Below, one piece after another: positions 1-10,584 of a stretch of 64,000 nt of DNA. How positions within the stretch are numbered: position 1 is the stretch's first letter; each line of letters opens with the position of its first letter. The notes beneath the pieces were generated by a model. The model was not told the origin of the DNA and did no database searches. It worked only from the letters and a program-made list of their open reading frames with translations. The stretch comes from Antedon mediterranea (lineage: Eukaryota; Echinodermata; Crinoidea; Comatulida; Antedonidae): assembly GCF_964355755.1 (NCBI RefSeq), contig NC_092674.1, forward strand, positions 15,133,001 to 15,197,000, read 5' to 3'. A program made the position numbers and the translations under genes.

Positions 1-416
1 TCACTGGTGCTGCAATAACAACCTGAAACTAAACATAAAGAAAACAAAAGAAATGCAAATTGATTTTAGGAAAATTAAAGAACCCTTAGAACCTCTGATT
101 ATAAATGAAAATGAGATTGAAGTAGTAAATGAGTACAAATATCTGGGTTGTATAATTGACAATAAGCTAAATTGGATAAATAATGTAAATAAAGCCACAT
201 GCAAAGCCAACCAAAGGATGTTTATTTTAAGAAAAAAAAAAAAAAAAAAATTAAACTTAATCGAATAGGAAATAGAGCAATTAGACTAGTAGGAGAGCAC
301 TTACCTGATGTTGAATCCTTGTATAAAGAAAATTTGTTAAAAAAAGTAAAAAGTATCATTTCTGTTTTTTAAATGGACAATAAAGTATATATGACTATGA
401 CTATGACTATGACTAA
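1..416 (+). mobile_element. Non-LTR retrotransposon (LINE), 3' end of RT ORF and tail
   Basis: From base 2 the plus strand reads the palm/thumb end of a LINE reverse transcriptase: a W-C-NNNLKLNIKKTKEM segment, then YKYLGCIIDNKLNW around 135-180. The frame is lost at an A-run (about 231-250) and resumes downstream as NRAIRLVGEHLPD until a stop near 372. The 3' end is a short ATGACT tandem repeat (about 388-415), as in LINEs that end in microsatellite tails. Family knowledge places such sequences in the CR1/Jockey/Rex-like group; the exact clade is not determined. The 5' part lies outside the window. Confidence 0.8.
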
Positions 417-512
417 AAGCCAATCAGCAATGTGTCGTAAGGATAACCATGAATGGATAAAAAATTGTATACATACATTTCATATTGATTTAAATATTCA
501 TAAATCAGTTTC

Positions 513-968
513 TTAATTTGGGCGAGTCTGACGACTGCAACCTCTTCCAATGACAGCCCACCAATTGACGTAGCTCCCTCCCTCTTTACAAATATATACT
601 CGGTCGGTTGATTTAACTAAACAGCCATCAACAATTTTGTCTTGGCATATTCTCATCTGGCGTTCTGATGCTAGTAAGCCTGGACAAAACCTAAAAAGAA
701 AATAAATAATTCAACTGCATAATAATTTTCATAGTGATCAGTGTGTTTTATTAGTTCTGCAGTGGTTTATAAATCAATAATTTTCAATTCGTTATGGATT
801 ATGAGAATTCACTAATTAAAACTTCAATTACCTTCGTAATGCCCGCTGCTGACTCCAATTTATTTTGCAGCCGCTCATGATACCAAGGCACCTTGTTGCA
901 TCCATTTTTTGACTATTAGTATCTGGTGCAGCAACATTCACTTTGGTGGCTTGCGAAGCGGTAACCAT
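513..968 (-). CDS. Predicted two-exon gene for a small cysteine-containing protein
   Basis: Exon 1 is 968-832 and exon 2 is 690-513. The ATG at 968 has a strong context (A at -3, G at +4). Exon 1 is 137 nt and ends CGAAG before GTAATT; exon 2 follows a pyrimidine-rich tract ending TTTTTAG. The split codon gives R, and the joined frame stays open for 104 residues to a TAA at 515-513. Seven cysteines are seen, with motifs RCLGIMSGC, RRFCPGLL, ICQDKIVDGC and WWAVIGRGC. There is no hydrophobic signal peptide at the N-terminus. A possible upstream untranslated exon ends at a GTAAGA donor near 1118. I do not recognise the family. It could be part of a longer gene, or a fossil exon pair. Confidence 0.5.
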
Positions 969-974
969 GTTTAG

Positions 975-2060
975 TGGCTTCAAAATTGAAAATGTTTAAA
1001 ATTAATTACAAGCAGAAAATAATATTTAAGCCTCACAAAATAATGACTAATCAGATGATTTTAAAGGAAAATTATTTTATTATTATATAATATTAATAAT
1101 CGGATTTGGAATCTTACCCGTCCTTGAGTTTTCAAAGTTATTTTCCCTTCAGTCACATCTTGATGAACTAGCTTATGTGGCCAGATTTAATATCAAGAGA
1201 TAATATTTTGTTGCAAATTAGGCATTCATACATTTTATCACAATCGTTTAAGATTTTGAACTGCCAACTGATTGTGGCTAGCGGCAGAGGAACTGAAGTA
1301 AAATTACCGCTTTGTGCCTCTTTGAAAATTTTGTTTCTGTTTTCGCCCTGGTACTAGTTGATTTCTGTATAAAAAACATGGTAAACATCTTTCCTCATGT
1401 GGCTGATAATGAAACGGCGAAAGAGAATGCCCTTTATAAAATCTTGAATGACAAGTGGAACAAAGTGTACCTCTCATCTTTTTCTTTCATTTTTTTTTCA
1501 CAATCAAAACAAATAGAGGACAGTGCCTTATCATGAAACTCCATCTGTGGGAAGAGCCTTATCATGAAACTTCATCTGTGAAAAGCTTAAAGCTAGGCCG
1601 CCAGAAAGGCCACGCTCGTCGCGGGCCTCGTCTGCGCCTGCATACCCGGTGATCGGCTAATTTTTCAAAAAAGGCTGTTGTATTACGATAATTTATAAGA
1701 TATTGAACCAACACCTTTTAACAAAACTATGTTAAATATTACCAATTAGTATTAATGGTTTACAGAAAATAAGTATATCTTTTAAAAAATAACGATGTAA
1801 ACACAATCGGTGAAGTTAGACGGTGTATTTTTAACTTTTGTTTGTTTACAATATAGACTACGCTGTTCGCTGCTACTTCCGGGTAAATTAACCGACTTTT
1901 ATATTCGATAAGTCGTCTTAGTAATTGTTTTTTTATCATTATGCTGTAATGAAATCGTAAAAAATCTGGTTTCAAACCAGCAAATACTAGGCCTAACCTT
2001 AATTGATAACTTGATTGAAAACACGTTAAATTGACTACAAATGATACTTGTAATGTATAT
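975..2060. other. Spacer without recognisable gene
   Basis: AT-rich sequence with only short open frames. A 31-bp partial tandem duplication (GCCTTATCATGAAACT...) lies at 1525-1583. The short GC-rich part 1600-1655 has no recognisable product. Confidence 0.4.
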
Positions 2061-2066
2061 TTTTGA

Positions 2067-2099
2067 CGTTCGCGAAAGTTTCATAACCTCTCGCGAACG
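2067..2099. repeat. Short inverted repeat (hairpin)
   Basis: CGTTCGCGA (2067-2075) pairs perfectly with TCGCGAACG (2091-2099) across a 15-nt loop. No function is apparent. Confidence 0.6.
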
Positions 2100-2411
2100 A
2101 ATTTTCAATCTTGCGCGGTTCAGAAAAAGTCGTCTGCTAACATTGAGGGCACTTGACTTTTTCTAAAATATTATAGGTTGAAACAGCTGTGTTGCGCATG
2201 TCGACTATTCGCATGCGGGTTGAATATACAACGTAATGTTATTTCAATGTCAATTTTTTTTTTTACATTTAAATGACAACGAAAGAAACATGAACATAAT
2301 TCTTTATTGAAGCAGGCCATGCAGGCCGTGCTCGCTGCTTGATACATCACAGTGAGTTCTGTGTGTAGGTCCACGTATTTGTACAAAATCAACACAAACC
2401 AGTATTAGTAT

Positions 2412-2525
2412 TTTGCGAGCGAAGCGAGCAACCATGGGCTGGGGGCCTGGGGGCCGCCAAGGGCCCCCGGTCGGGGTCCAGAGGGCGAAGCGCCCTGGAA
2501 GCTTTGGCGGTCTAGGGCAATCTAG
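2412..2525 (+). repeat. GC-rich fragment of a hAT-like repeat family
   Basis: GCGAGCGAAGCGAGCAAC followed by a GGGGGCC/GCCAAGGGC stretch is also found, in the opposite orientation, at about 4497-4425 inside the 650-bp insert that splits the hAT transposase. The two stretches align over about 65 bp with few differences, so this is a detached subterminal piece of the same family. Its own termini are not visible. Confidence 0.6.
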
Positions 2526-3878
2526 ATCATTTGAATCGGTTTACGCACACACAAATATGACAATGTTAACACTAATAAACTGCAACAAAGAAAACAAAAA
2601 ACAACTCTCATTTTCATTACAGAACATTTTTATATTCCAGGCTGCAACAGATAGCCTACAAACACTTTTTTTTTGCTTGTTTGTTGATTTGTGTAGAGAG
2701 GCTGTAACCGTAAGGTTAGAGTCCATACACTGTGCAAGTCCAAGAAGCTATCTTGGCTCCGTGTGTATGTGAGACGCTTCATACCCATCCGTATTATACG
2801 CATTACACTAACGTATTTATCGCCTGTACATACAATATTTTGTTTAAAAATATACCTATTTTGTCGAATGTAGAGAATAGTATAGGTGATAGCTTATACA
2901 TAATTCTAATAACTAACTTCTAAATTAGTATTATACATTTGACGTTAGTTACTAAACAATAAGTGTGCATTTTGAAACATTCTTCTTGGCTTTTGGAGAC
3001 AGAATTCGCGAATGACATTCTCTGTATTTATTTTCATGTTAAAGTGTATGTTCATGAGGCACAATCCCGAAAGCCGCTCATAAGACATGTGATTTCGCAA
3101 ACAGGTTTTCGTTCTCCGTAAAGTCGAAAAACTACGCTCAGCTTCAGCAGACGTTACGGGCAGTACACATGCGATTAGAAGAAGTGCACGCACATTCGGG
3201 AACACATCAGGATCCGCTAATTTTACAATAGCTTCCGTTAATGTAGCAGGGAGCTCTTGTTGCTGCGAACACAGTCGCTTCCATCGCTGAAGCTCGGAAT
3301 GAAGATGTTCGTGTCTTGGCAGATCATCGTACCAAAATTCAAGTTCTTTGAAGACTTCTTCAACATTACACTTAACAATAGACTCGGGTGCTACGCCAAA
3401 TATTTTAAAGCATGGCCTGTTATTGGCAGAAAAACGGGGTTTTAACTCGGTTTGTAAATGATCAAGAAGTTGAATTGGTAATACTGCTCGGTAGTAATCT
3501 TCCACAGTGTCTCCAGGATGATTTGATCTGTGTTGTTGTCTCATTGTCGCTACTGATCTTGGTTTAACAACATTAGCACCAACTTTATCAGCTAGTTTTT
3601 CTGCTTCTACAAACCAACGGGAAAACTCACTTTCGATGTTGTCTCGTAACAACTGCAAGGTACTTTCGGCGTCCGATATAAGATTGGTTTCATGGAAAAT
3701 ATCCAATGACCGTTTCTGCAATTTTGTTGCAAGTGGCTTTACAATCTCAAGGACATATAGGACAGTAGTAAGTGTAATTATTGTTTTGAAATTTGTGTGA
3801 CTATGATGTAATCCATTTTCCATGATTTTGTCCTCTTTACTCCATGCCCAACCACCCGTTAGTCGCTCATAAAGATGG

Positions 3879-4528
3879 CAGGCCCGTATCCAGGGGGGGT
3901 GCGTTGGGTGCAGACGCACCCCCCCCAAGTCCCAAAAGGTCCACTATTTCCTCGGTTGGTATTTTTTCTTGTCTTATTTAACTAAAGACAATATCATTGT
4001 ATATATACAAAATTTACATTATCAATGGTATACAAACAAAAATATGCTAATATAAAATGAAAAAATACCGGTAATTAAATTACGGAATCTGAACTGACTA
4101 CAAACTCGATGTAAAACATGCGCAGTCGATCATGTGATGACAAGCAATAGCTTAGCGCTTCATGTACGCGGTACGCGGTAAAGTGTTTGTTGCTGGAGAA
4201 ATACAGACAACTTAACCGGCGGTAAAGACGTGTCTGGAAATACAGACACTCTATTGAATACGGCGCCTAAACAAGGGGGGAAGGCCAACTCAGACAGCGT
4301 CGTACGACGCTGTCTGAGTTGGCCTCATTATGAAAGCGTTAAGTTCTGGTGTCCAGCGTTCAACTAGCCCAAGCCACAACAGAGAGTCTTAAATCAGTCT
4401 TTAGAACGTCAAATAACGCAAATTTTGGACCCTGACCGGGCGCCCTTGGCGGCTCCCTGGCCCCCAGCCATTGTTGCTCGCTTAGCTCGCACCCCCCCCC
4501 CCCATTATAAATGCTGCATACGGGCCTG
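3879..4528. mobile_element. Non-autonomous hAT-like element inserted in the hAT transposase
   Basis: The 650-bp block starts CAGGCCCGTATCCAG at 3879, and its other end reads CAGGCCCGTATGCAG on the minus strand from 4528, giving 15-bp terminal inverted repeats with one mismatch. Both are followed by long G-runs. It lies exactly between two parts of one transposase frame. Flanking 8-mers AAAGATGG and AATGGGGG match at 5 of 8 positions, so any target duplication has decayed. No protein is encoded. CAGG ends suit the hAT group by family knowledge. Confidence 0.75.
4283..4324. repeat. 42-bp perfect palindrome
   Basis: GGCCAACTCAGACAGCGTCGT is followed immediately by its exact reverse complement; the centre is CGTACG with no spacer. 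It sits in the middle of the 650-bp hAT-like insert. It could extrude as a cruciform or mark the junction of an internal inverted duplication. Confidence 0.95.
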
Positions 4529-6753
4529 AATGGGGGTTTGTTATTGCATGAAGACAAGTATGGTGTTCAACCCATCTAGTTTTACATAAACCTTTCAATT
4601 TTTCAACCTTATTTTCTGGACGGTACACTTTCAGAATTTCAGTAAAAAATTCTTCTCGTTTTGGACTATTTCGTAAAACAAAAAGGTTTGATTAATCAAA
4701 TCAACAAGATCTTTCACCTCCCTGTTCTTGCAGCTTGCAGCTATGGACAGATTTAAACTATGTGCATAACAGTGTGTGTACATCGCTTTTGGAGCAATTT
4801 TTCGAATTAAACCTTGAGTTCCTCTGGCGGCGGACATTACTGAAGCACCGTCATAAGCCTGACCACGCATATTTGCCGGATCTAACCCTGCATCTTTCAC
4901 CATTTTTCAGAATACTGTCTGAGATAGCTACTGCAGTGACACGTTGCATCCCACAAAATTCTACAAAATCTTCATAAATTTTGCAGTTCTTGTCCACATA
5001 TCTGACGTTCAAACTTATTACTTCATTGTTCGAGCAATCGGTCACCTCATCAGATATAATCGTGAACAAACCTGTCTCGGATTCCTTTATGGCACAAACA
5101 ATATGTTCTTGTATCTGCTTTCCTATTATTGATATTAACTCGTTCTGAACTGACCATGATACGTACTGGGCATTTTTTTTCCCTTTCAACAAGTGCTCTT
5201 TGAGTATTTGATTGTGTTTTGCTTCTAAATTTACCAGTCCTTTGAAAACCCCCTTGTTAACCGTGTCATCAAAACCCGAATCCCTGTGGCCTCGCAGAGG
5301 TAATCCATAATGACCACAAAATATTACACAGTCAATAATGGACTCTAGGATCTTAATGTTGATTTTCTCATTTTCTCTGGCTTTCTCATCAATTATTGTT
5401 TCAATTTTCCTGCTAGGGTTCTTCAACATAGAGAGAAATAACGTCTTTATTTGCAAACAGTAGGCAGGTTAAACAATATCCACCACTCTTAGTCTTAGAA
5501 ACACTGTACCTAAGCCATTTGAACTCTGAGAACCATGAATTCTGAAAATGTAAAACCTTGCGCTTCCCGTTTTTAGAAATACTTATTGGAGCCATTTCTG
5601 ATGTCATACTTGCTTATACAAGTTTTCTCAATGGTAGTGTCGGTGTCAAAAGCAGTCAACTCTAGAAAAATAAATGCTTTGACTTAATATTATAATAACA
5701 CTTGCAGTATAGTTTAAGATGCAACTTCTTAGACCCAACTAATTGCCTATATGAACACACTATAAACACTCTTCTAATGAGAACATATTAATTACCTAAT
5801 TTACCATCTAAAATATCTTGATCAACGTTACTGGTAGACACTGAAGAATTTGCGTGAACATGTTCAACCGCCGTTGATTGAATGTCTGCATCTGAATCAG
5901 TCAATTCTAGAAACAAATTAAACTTGTTCTTCACTATTAATATTTAAAATTCTAATAATAAAAGGAAATTAGGATGCAATAATAATATCACTCAAGCAAC
6001 ACATGGTTTTACATGTGTTTCGAACATTTTCGAATCACGGTGCCAAGGCAAAGAGACTGCAATTACAGATGATGGGGTTAACTTAAACTTACTTGGTACT
6101 TTAAATTGATTGATGATTGGGAGAGAATTCGTAACTTCGCTATACAGATTATCCGCGTCTGATTGACTGAGAAAATGCGCCTAATTAGTCTAGGCGTGTA
6201 TGCATCAATTAGTAGGCCTAGTAGTACTAGGCCTAGGGCCTACTTGTCAAATCTTGTCAAAATAATGCACTAGCTTCTAACACATACCTATAATATATAG
6301 CAGTGACATACCTTGCTTACGCCGGTATTTTGGCTTAAAAAATGTTGTCAATTTTGATTGTTGTTTGAAGAGGCAACAAACAGATCAACACGAAGTTATT
6401 TGCACAGCAACAACACAACGACATTACGTGACATGTGTAGCCTTGTGGACCACGTGTCATCTCAAAAGTTTTTTTTTTGGTTTTGAGTTGATGAAAGTCA
6501 GGCAAAATAACCTACAAAAAGCAACAATATAAAAAGAAAATGGAAATAGTGCGCAGCAGCATTGCTGCCATAAGTTGTTGGTGAATAAATAGCGAGCTTT
6601 CGTTGTAGTACGGAAGTAGCTCAGTACGGTAATTCGAAATGTGATCCACGCATGCGCAGAAATTTGAGACTCACCGTAGCGCTAAATTTGAGAACGGTAG
6701 TGAGATGAAATAGCGTCCTGTCTAAAACGAACATTCAGCTGTGTATTTTAATT

Positions 6754-6787
6754 ATGGAGGACACGATGGAAGCAGTATCGTCAATAG
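6754..6787 (+). other. Possible 5' coding exon near the Harbinger gene
   Basis: An ATG in good context (ATTATGG) starts MEDTMEAVSSI and runs to a GTAAAG donor at 6788. The exon ends in phase 1, but the next plausible exon (7255-7295) needs phase 0, so either another exon intervenes or this is a chance open frame. Confidence 0.25.
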
Positions 6788-7254
6788 GTAAAGCATTTTA
6801 ATCAGTCGTTATTTTCACTCTATTTTATTTTATTCTATTTTAGCTCTAGATCAATGATGCCAAATATAAAATGAAAAAATTGGCTTAGAGATTCGGCCTA
6901 GCCTAGGGCAAACCAGTGCAGTGGCCTAATCGAACTAACTAGCCTAGGGCCTAGCTGCGATACCCTAGCTGCTGGCCTTTAGGCTATCCCTACACGGTCC
7001 TACAAATGGTGCACAAATAGGATGGTCTAGATACGTAGGACCCCCAGTCAAAGGATGACAGGAAATGACAAGTTCCATAATAAAAACTAACTAATCAAAT
7101 TATCTTCTAGTAAACAATCCTGCTTTGCTTAAAACAAAGGAGTTGTTTATTAGATTCATAACAACTCCCTGCCAATGTAGCTAAAGGATTTATTTCATTG
7201 TCATAGATAAGCTTGTGTACATTTTATCTTGATTTTTTTAATTTTTTTAAACAG

Positions 7255-7917
7255 GCAGAAGAAATTAAGACAAAAAAGCAAAAGAGTACAAACCGGTAAG
7301 TTACTTGTTTTTTTTGTTAAGATACAGTAGTTGCCAGCATGTATAAAATATTACAAATTTATTTAATTTTTTTTAGTTGATATATTTACTTTTAAGATCT
7401 TTTTTGGATAATTCAATAGTGCTCACTTTTTTATTTTAATATATTAATTATTATTATTGTAAACTTTTTTTTTAATGCATAAAACATATAATATCATGTA
7501 ATAATATATTCATTAGATTAAAAACTCCTACACTAAATTGATGAGAAAATATTACATTAAAAAACACTGTGATTTTATTATTTATTTCAGCATGATCTGG
7601 GACAACCAAAAGGATCAGATCCTAATAGGAGAAGTAATTTTGGCTAGACCTTTCCAGTCCAAGAAAGGCACAACTGAGCGGGGAAAGGCATGGCAGGCTG
7701 TTGCTGATGCAATGAAGGCCAGTGAATACAAAGTTGACAGGCGGGCAGTGCGAGATCGCATATCTAATTTGATGGATAAAGTGAAAGGACAAAATAACAA
7801 AGAAAAGGCAGCCAGTGGAATTGCAGTGGAGGAGACAGATGAGGAAAAGCAATTCATCCAAGAAGAGGACGATATAGAAATGTTACCAAAGGAAAGAGGA
7901 GATGAAGAGAAGAAAAG
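7255..7917 (+). CDS. Myb/SANT-like DNA-binding protein of a PIF/Harbinger element
   Basis: Exon 7255-7295 follows AAACAG and ends CCG before GTAAGT. Exon 7591-7917 follows TTTATTTCAG. They join in frame, and an internal ATG is at 7592. The protein has the trihelix/Myb-like layout WDNQKDQILIGEVI, then KKGTTERGKAWQAVADAM, then VDRRAVRDRISNLMDKV, then an acidic tail. This combination is common in invertebrate accessory proteins that accompany Harbinger transposases. The convergent or divergent partner transposase lies at 8172-8967 on the other strand. After 7917 the sequence can either splice (GTGTTT donor) or read on for about 28 codons to a stop at 8003-8005. No frame break is seen in the Myb part. 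Confidence 0.7.
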
Positions 7918-8171
7918 GTGTTTAAGAGTCTTCCGGGATTTTTATTTAAACTGGAACCATTTTATTTCCTTAAATCTATTAAAGTTTCTCTTGTATTACA
8001 GTTAGATGTTTATGAATGTATGAAAATATTCTTCCAGCGATGGCGGTTCAAGTTCAAAATAGGCAGATGTATTGTTCTTATACACACATGTATGTGCATT
8101 TGTAAGTATGTAAACAATGTACATTGCCAAATGCACTCAATTGCACTTTCTGAGACTTCTTATAGTCTTTA

Positions 8172-8967
8172 AATTCCAAATAGCCATTCAACACTATTTC
8201 TGACTTTGGACATTGCCGCGTTGAAGGCCACTTGTTCTGGTGTTATCCGTAACGTCGGGAAAGGTGCTTGCAATTGCGGGCGCAATGGGTACGCAGGATC
8301 ACCATACATGCACAATACATTTCCCTGTGGATCATGTGACCTGGCCTCAAGCTCTGTCAACAGACCCGATTCACGAAGGAGAAATGCATCATGTCTCCTC
8401 CCTTCCACAAGTCCATATAGGTGAGCTATGAGGCCATTGGGAGCTCTCACTGACTGGAATTTCATGGCATGAATTCTTTTGTGACCATTATACTTGTTGA
8501 TGCCGATTTGGTCAGCATATTGGCCTTACGGTTCCATCAACGAACCCCCAACAGTTCCTCAAAGCAGCACCCTTTGTGTGTGTTGCCTCAGCAAATTCCT
8601 GTAAATGTTGTGGGGATAACCATGGCTGATCCAAGGATGAGATTTGATGTCTATGAATGTCGAAGATGTAGTTGGTCATCCACTTAAACGCCAAGTAAAG
8701 CTGTGGTACTGAACGTCCATAGTCCTTGATAAGATCTCCATATCTCCAAGGATATGCATACCTTTGGAGTGTGATGCACAAAGCCTCAAGTCCATCAATT
8801 TTCGACTTATTCTCCAGAATTACAGTTGGTGGCACCCCCAAAGCATGTTTCAGCCGGTAGATATCATTTTTCTGGAATCTAAGGGAAATAATAATACACA
8901 GTATATTTTAAATCTCATAAAGGACAACCAATTGGCAACGCAATTGCTTTGATAAGGATAAAATACC
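8172..8967 (-). pseudogene. PIF/Harbinger DDE transposase (HARBI1-like), broken
   Basis: From an acceptor at 8879 (CCCTTAG) the minus strand reads QKNDIYRLKHALGVPPTVI, then a helical segment, then GFVDGTVRPIC near 8520 (the region of the first catalytic Asp). A TGA follows directly, then a frame change around YNGHKRIHAMKFQSV, then GLVEGRRHDAFLLRESGLL and YGDPAYPLRPQL (second catalytic region), and VRNSVEWLFGI near 8172 (the Glu region). The remaining C-terminal exon usual in this family is missing. A possible upstream exon ends at a GTATTT donor at 8966. One nonsense codon and at least one indel mean no functional product. Family function: nuclease/transposase acting with a Myb-like partner, with 3-bp TWA target sites. 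Confidence 0.8.
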
Positions 8968-9131
8968 TGGACTGTTAAGCTGCCTGAATCTGTGTGACAA
9001 AATTATGATGACAATGTTGATCAATTATTGGCAGTACATGAGATAAATGAAGAGAAATGATGCTTCAAAGATTCATGGCTTGCCCTATGAAACTAGCAGG
9101 GTTTAAAAGAAAACGCTGATCTAAAAATTTA

Positions 9132-9688
9132 TTAATATGCGTCGCTCCAGCCGAATCAGAAAAACCGCAGCAGCTACTCTGTGATCCTAATTTTGAAGAG
9201 CTATCGAATCCTGATAAATATCCTGGTGACAAGAATGCTCTAACAGCTGACAGCTCCACGAAAATACTTCAATCAAAGTCTATTTTCAGACTGTATTCTA
9301 TGATGTGTTAGCAATCCAAGGTGCATCCGCTGGGTGAGATTATGACTATGTTATTCGTATTGAATTTCAGGCTCGAGGGTCTCCCCATGTGCATACATTA
9401 CTTTGGGTTAAAAATGCACCTAAACTTGGCTTGAACTCAGATGAGGAAATATGTCAGTTTAATGTCACTTGTGATGCTTCTGATGAAAACAATTCATTTG
9501 CAAATCTGGTGCAACGGGTGCAAACACATTCACATTCTTCTTACTGTCGGAAAAAGGGTTCGTGTCGTTTTAACTTCCCACAAGCTCCTAGTTTGCAGAC
9601 AGTTGTGGCAAGAGAACCAGTTGATGACGAAAATGTGGCTGAAATACAGTATGAATCAAAGCAGACGTGGAAGAAGATGAGTAACTAA
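9132..9688 (+). pseudogene. Helitron Rep/helicase protein, N-terminal remnant
   Basis: The plus strand reads PAESEKPQQLLCDPNFEEL and NPDKYPGD (the APGE...P..L..D...EEL..P block that opens Helitron-like N domains). In a second frame it continues VFYDVLAIQGASAG, a TGA, then IEFQARGSPHVHTLLWVKNAP. PHVH is the HxH metal-binding motif of the rolling-circle (HUH) nuclease. The frame runs on through CRKKGSCRFNFPQAP, a cysteine-rich stretch of the same domain, to a stop at 9686-9688. Only the amino-terminal part of Rep is present; no helicase motifs follow. At least one in-frame stop and one frame change mark it as inactive. Confidence 0.75.
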
Positions 9689-9699
9689 ACAAACAATTA

Positions 9700-10560
9700 A
9701 ATCAGACATGATCAGAACAAGTAGGACAAAAATTGCATCGAAACAGATGACAAGAATTTAAAACAGTGTCAATAAAAAGTTGATCTTTCGAGGAATGATT
9801 TAACAACATGTGACAAGTTAACTAGCAATTACAAAAGCAGAATAGCTGTACCATTTTTATTTATAAATTTTTCACAAAAATGGTAGGTCTATATCCGTAG
9901 TAATTAGGTTTGTACTAGTAGTTAGTTTGATAGCCCTTTAAATTTTAGTAAAATTAAGGTGTTTTTTTTTACCTTTTTTCTAGGCCATTTTTGTGTCTCA
10001 CAGTGGTTGTAACATTGGAGAGGTGATAGGCCTTTAGTGAGTCTAGACCATACCAATTCCACTAATATCGCGTTCTAGCGTCATTTGAGGCCATTTTAAT
10101 AAGATTTAGGGTAGCCACTTTTTCCATTTTTTATAATACATAAATAAAATACTGCGTGCAAAAACACGATGCGCGATGATTCGACTGTTTCAATCCATAT
10201 TTTTCAATTAAAAAAAAAAAAGTTCAAAATATGCCTATATTTATCGGGTAAATTATAGCTTAGAAAAATTAATATACGCAAACGTAAAGCGTAGGCTACC
10301 CACAGGCGAAGAGGTGTGCCTATATTGTTTATCGCATAGGCGTATGCTTGTTGCTGTCTGGGGGTGCAAAAATGGTCATTTTGAAAAATAGAGCTGCTAG
10401 GTCCCCGGAAGTTGCAATTAATTTATATACATATTAATGATACTGTAATGATTTTGGGGTTGAAGAAAAGATAGAGGGCGGCAGATGGAGGCAGAGTCAG
10501 GCAGGAGGAGAAGCAGAGAACGGACGTGAGAAAATGGGCAGAGAGGGATTGGAGAAGGAA
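9700..10560. other. Spacer without recognisable gene
   Basis: AT-rich; only short frames. Contains an A-run near 10209 and a purine-rich segment at 10450-10560 that leads into the next LINE. Confidence 0.4.
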
Positions 10561-10584
10561 GGCAATGGAGGGTTACCTCGAGCT

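Larger units (their letters stand above)
2945..6375 (-). pseudogene. hAT-superfamily transposase gene with at least four exons, disrupted
   Basis: Exons (minus strand): about 6375-6312, 6158-6093, 5906-5796, and 5661 onward to the stop at 2947-2945. All four exon junctions are in phase. The last exon shows a THAP/ZMYM-like hAT layout: an N-terminal SKNGKRKVLHFQ region, RGHRD at about 5295-5280, the catalytic-domain start TIISDEVTDCSNNEVIS, the RGQAYDGASVMS block (4870-4830), THCYAHSLNLS, the NGLHHSHTNF region, and the hAT dimerisation block LPVTSAEAERSFSTLRR (about 3165-3110). It is broken by frameshifts near 5456 and 4640 and by the 3879-4528 insert, so it is non-functional. Exon 1 has no ATG in frame. 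Function from the family: cut-and-paste transposition with 8-bp target duplications. Element ends were not located. Confidence 0.85.
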
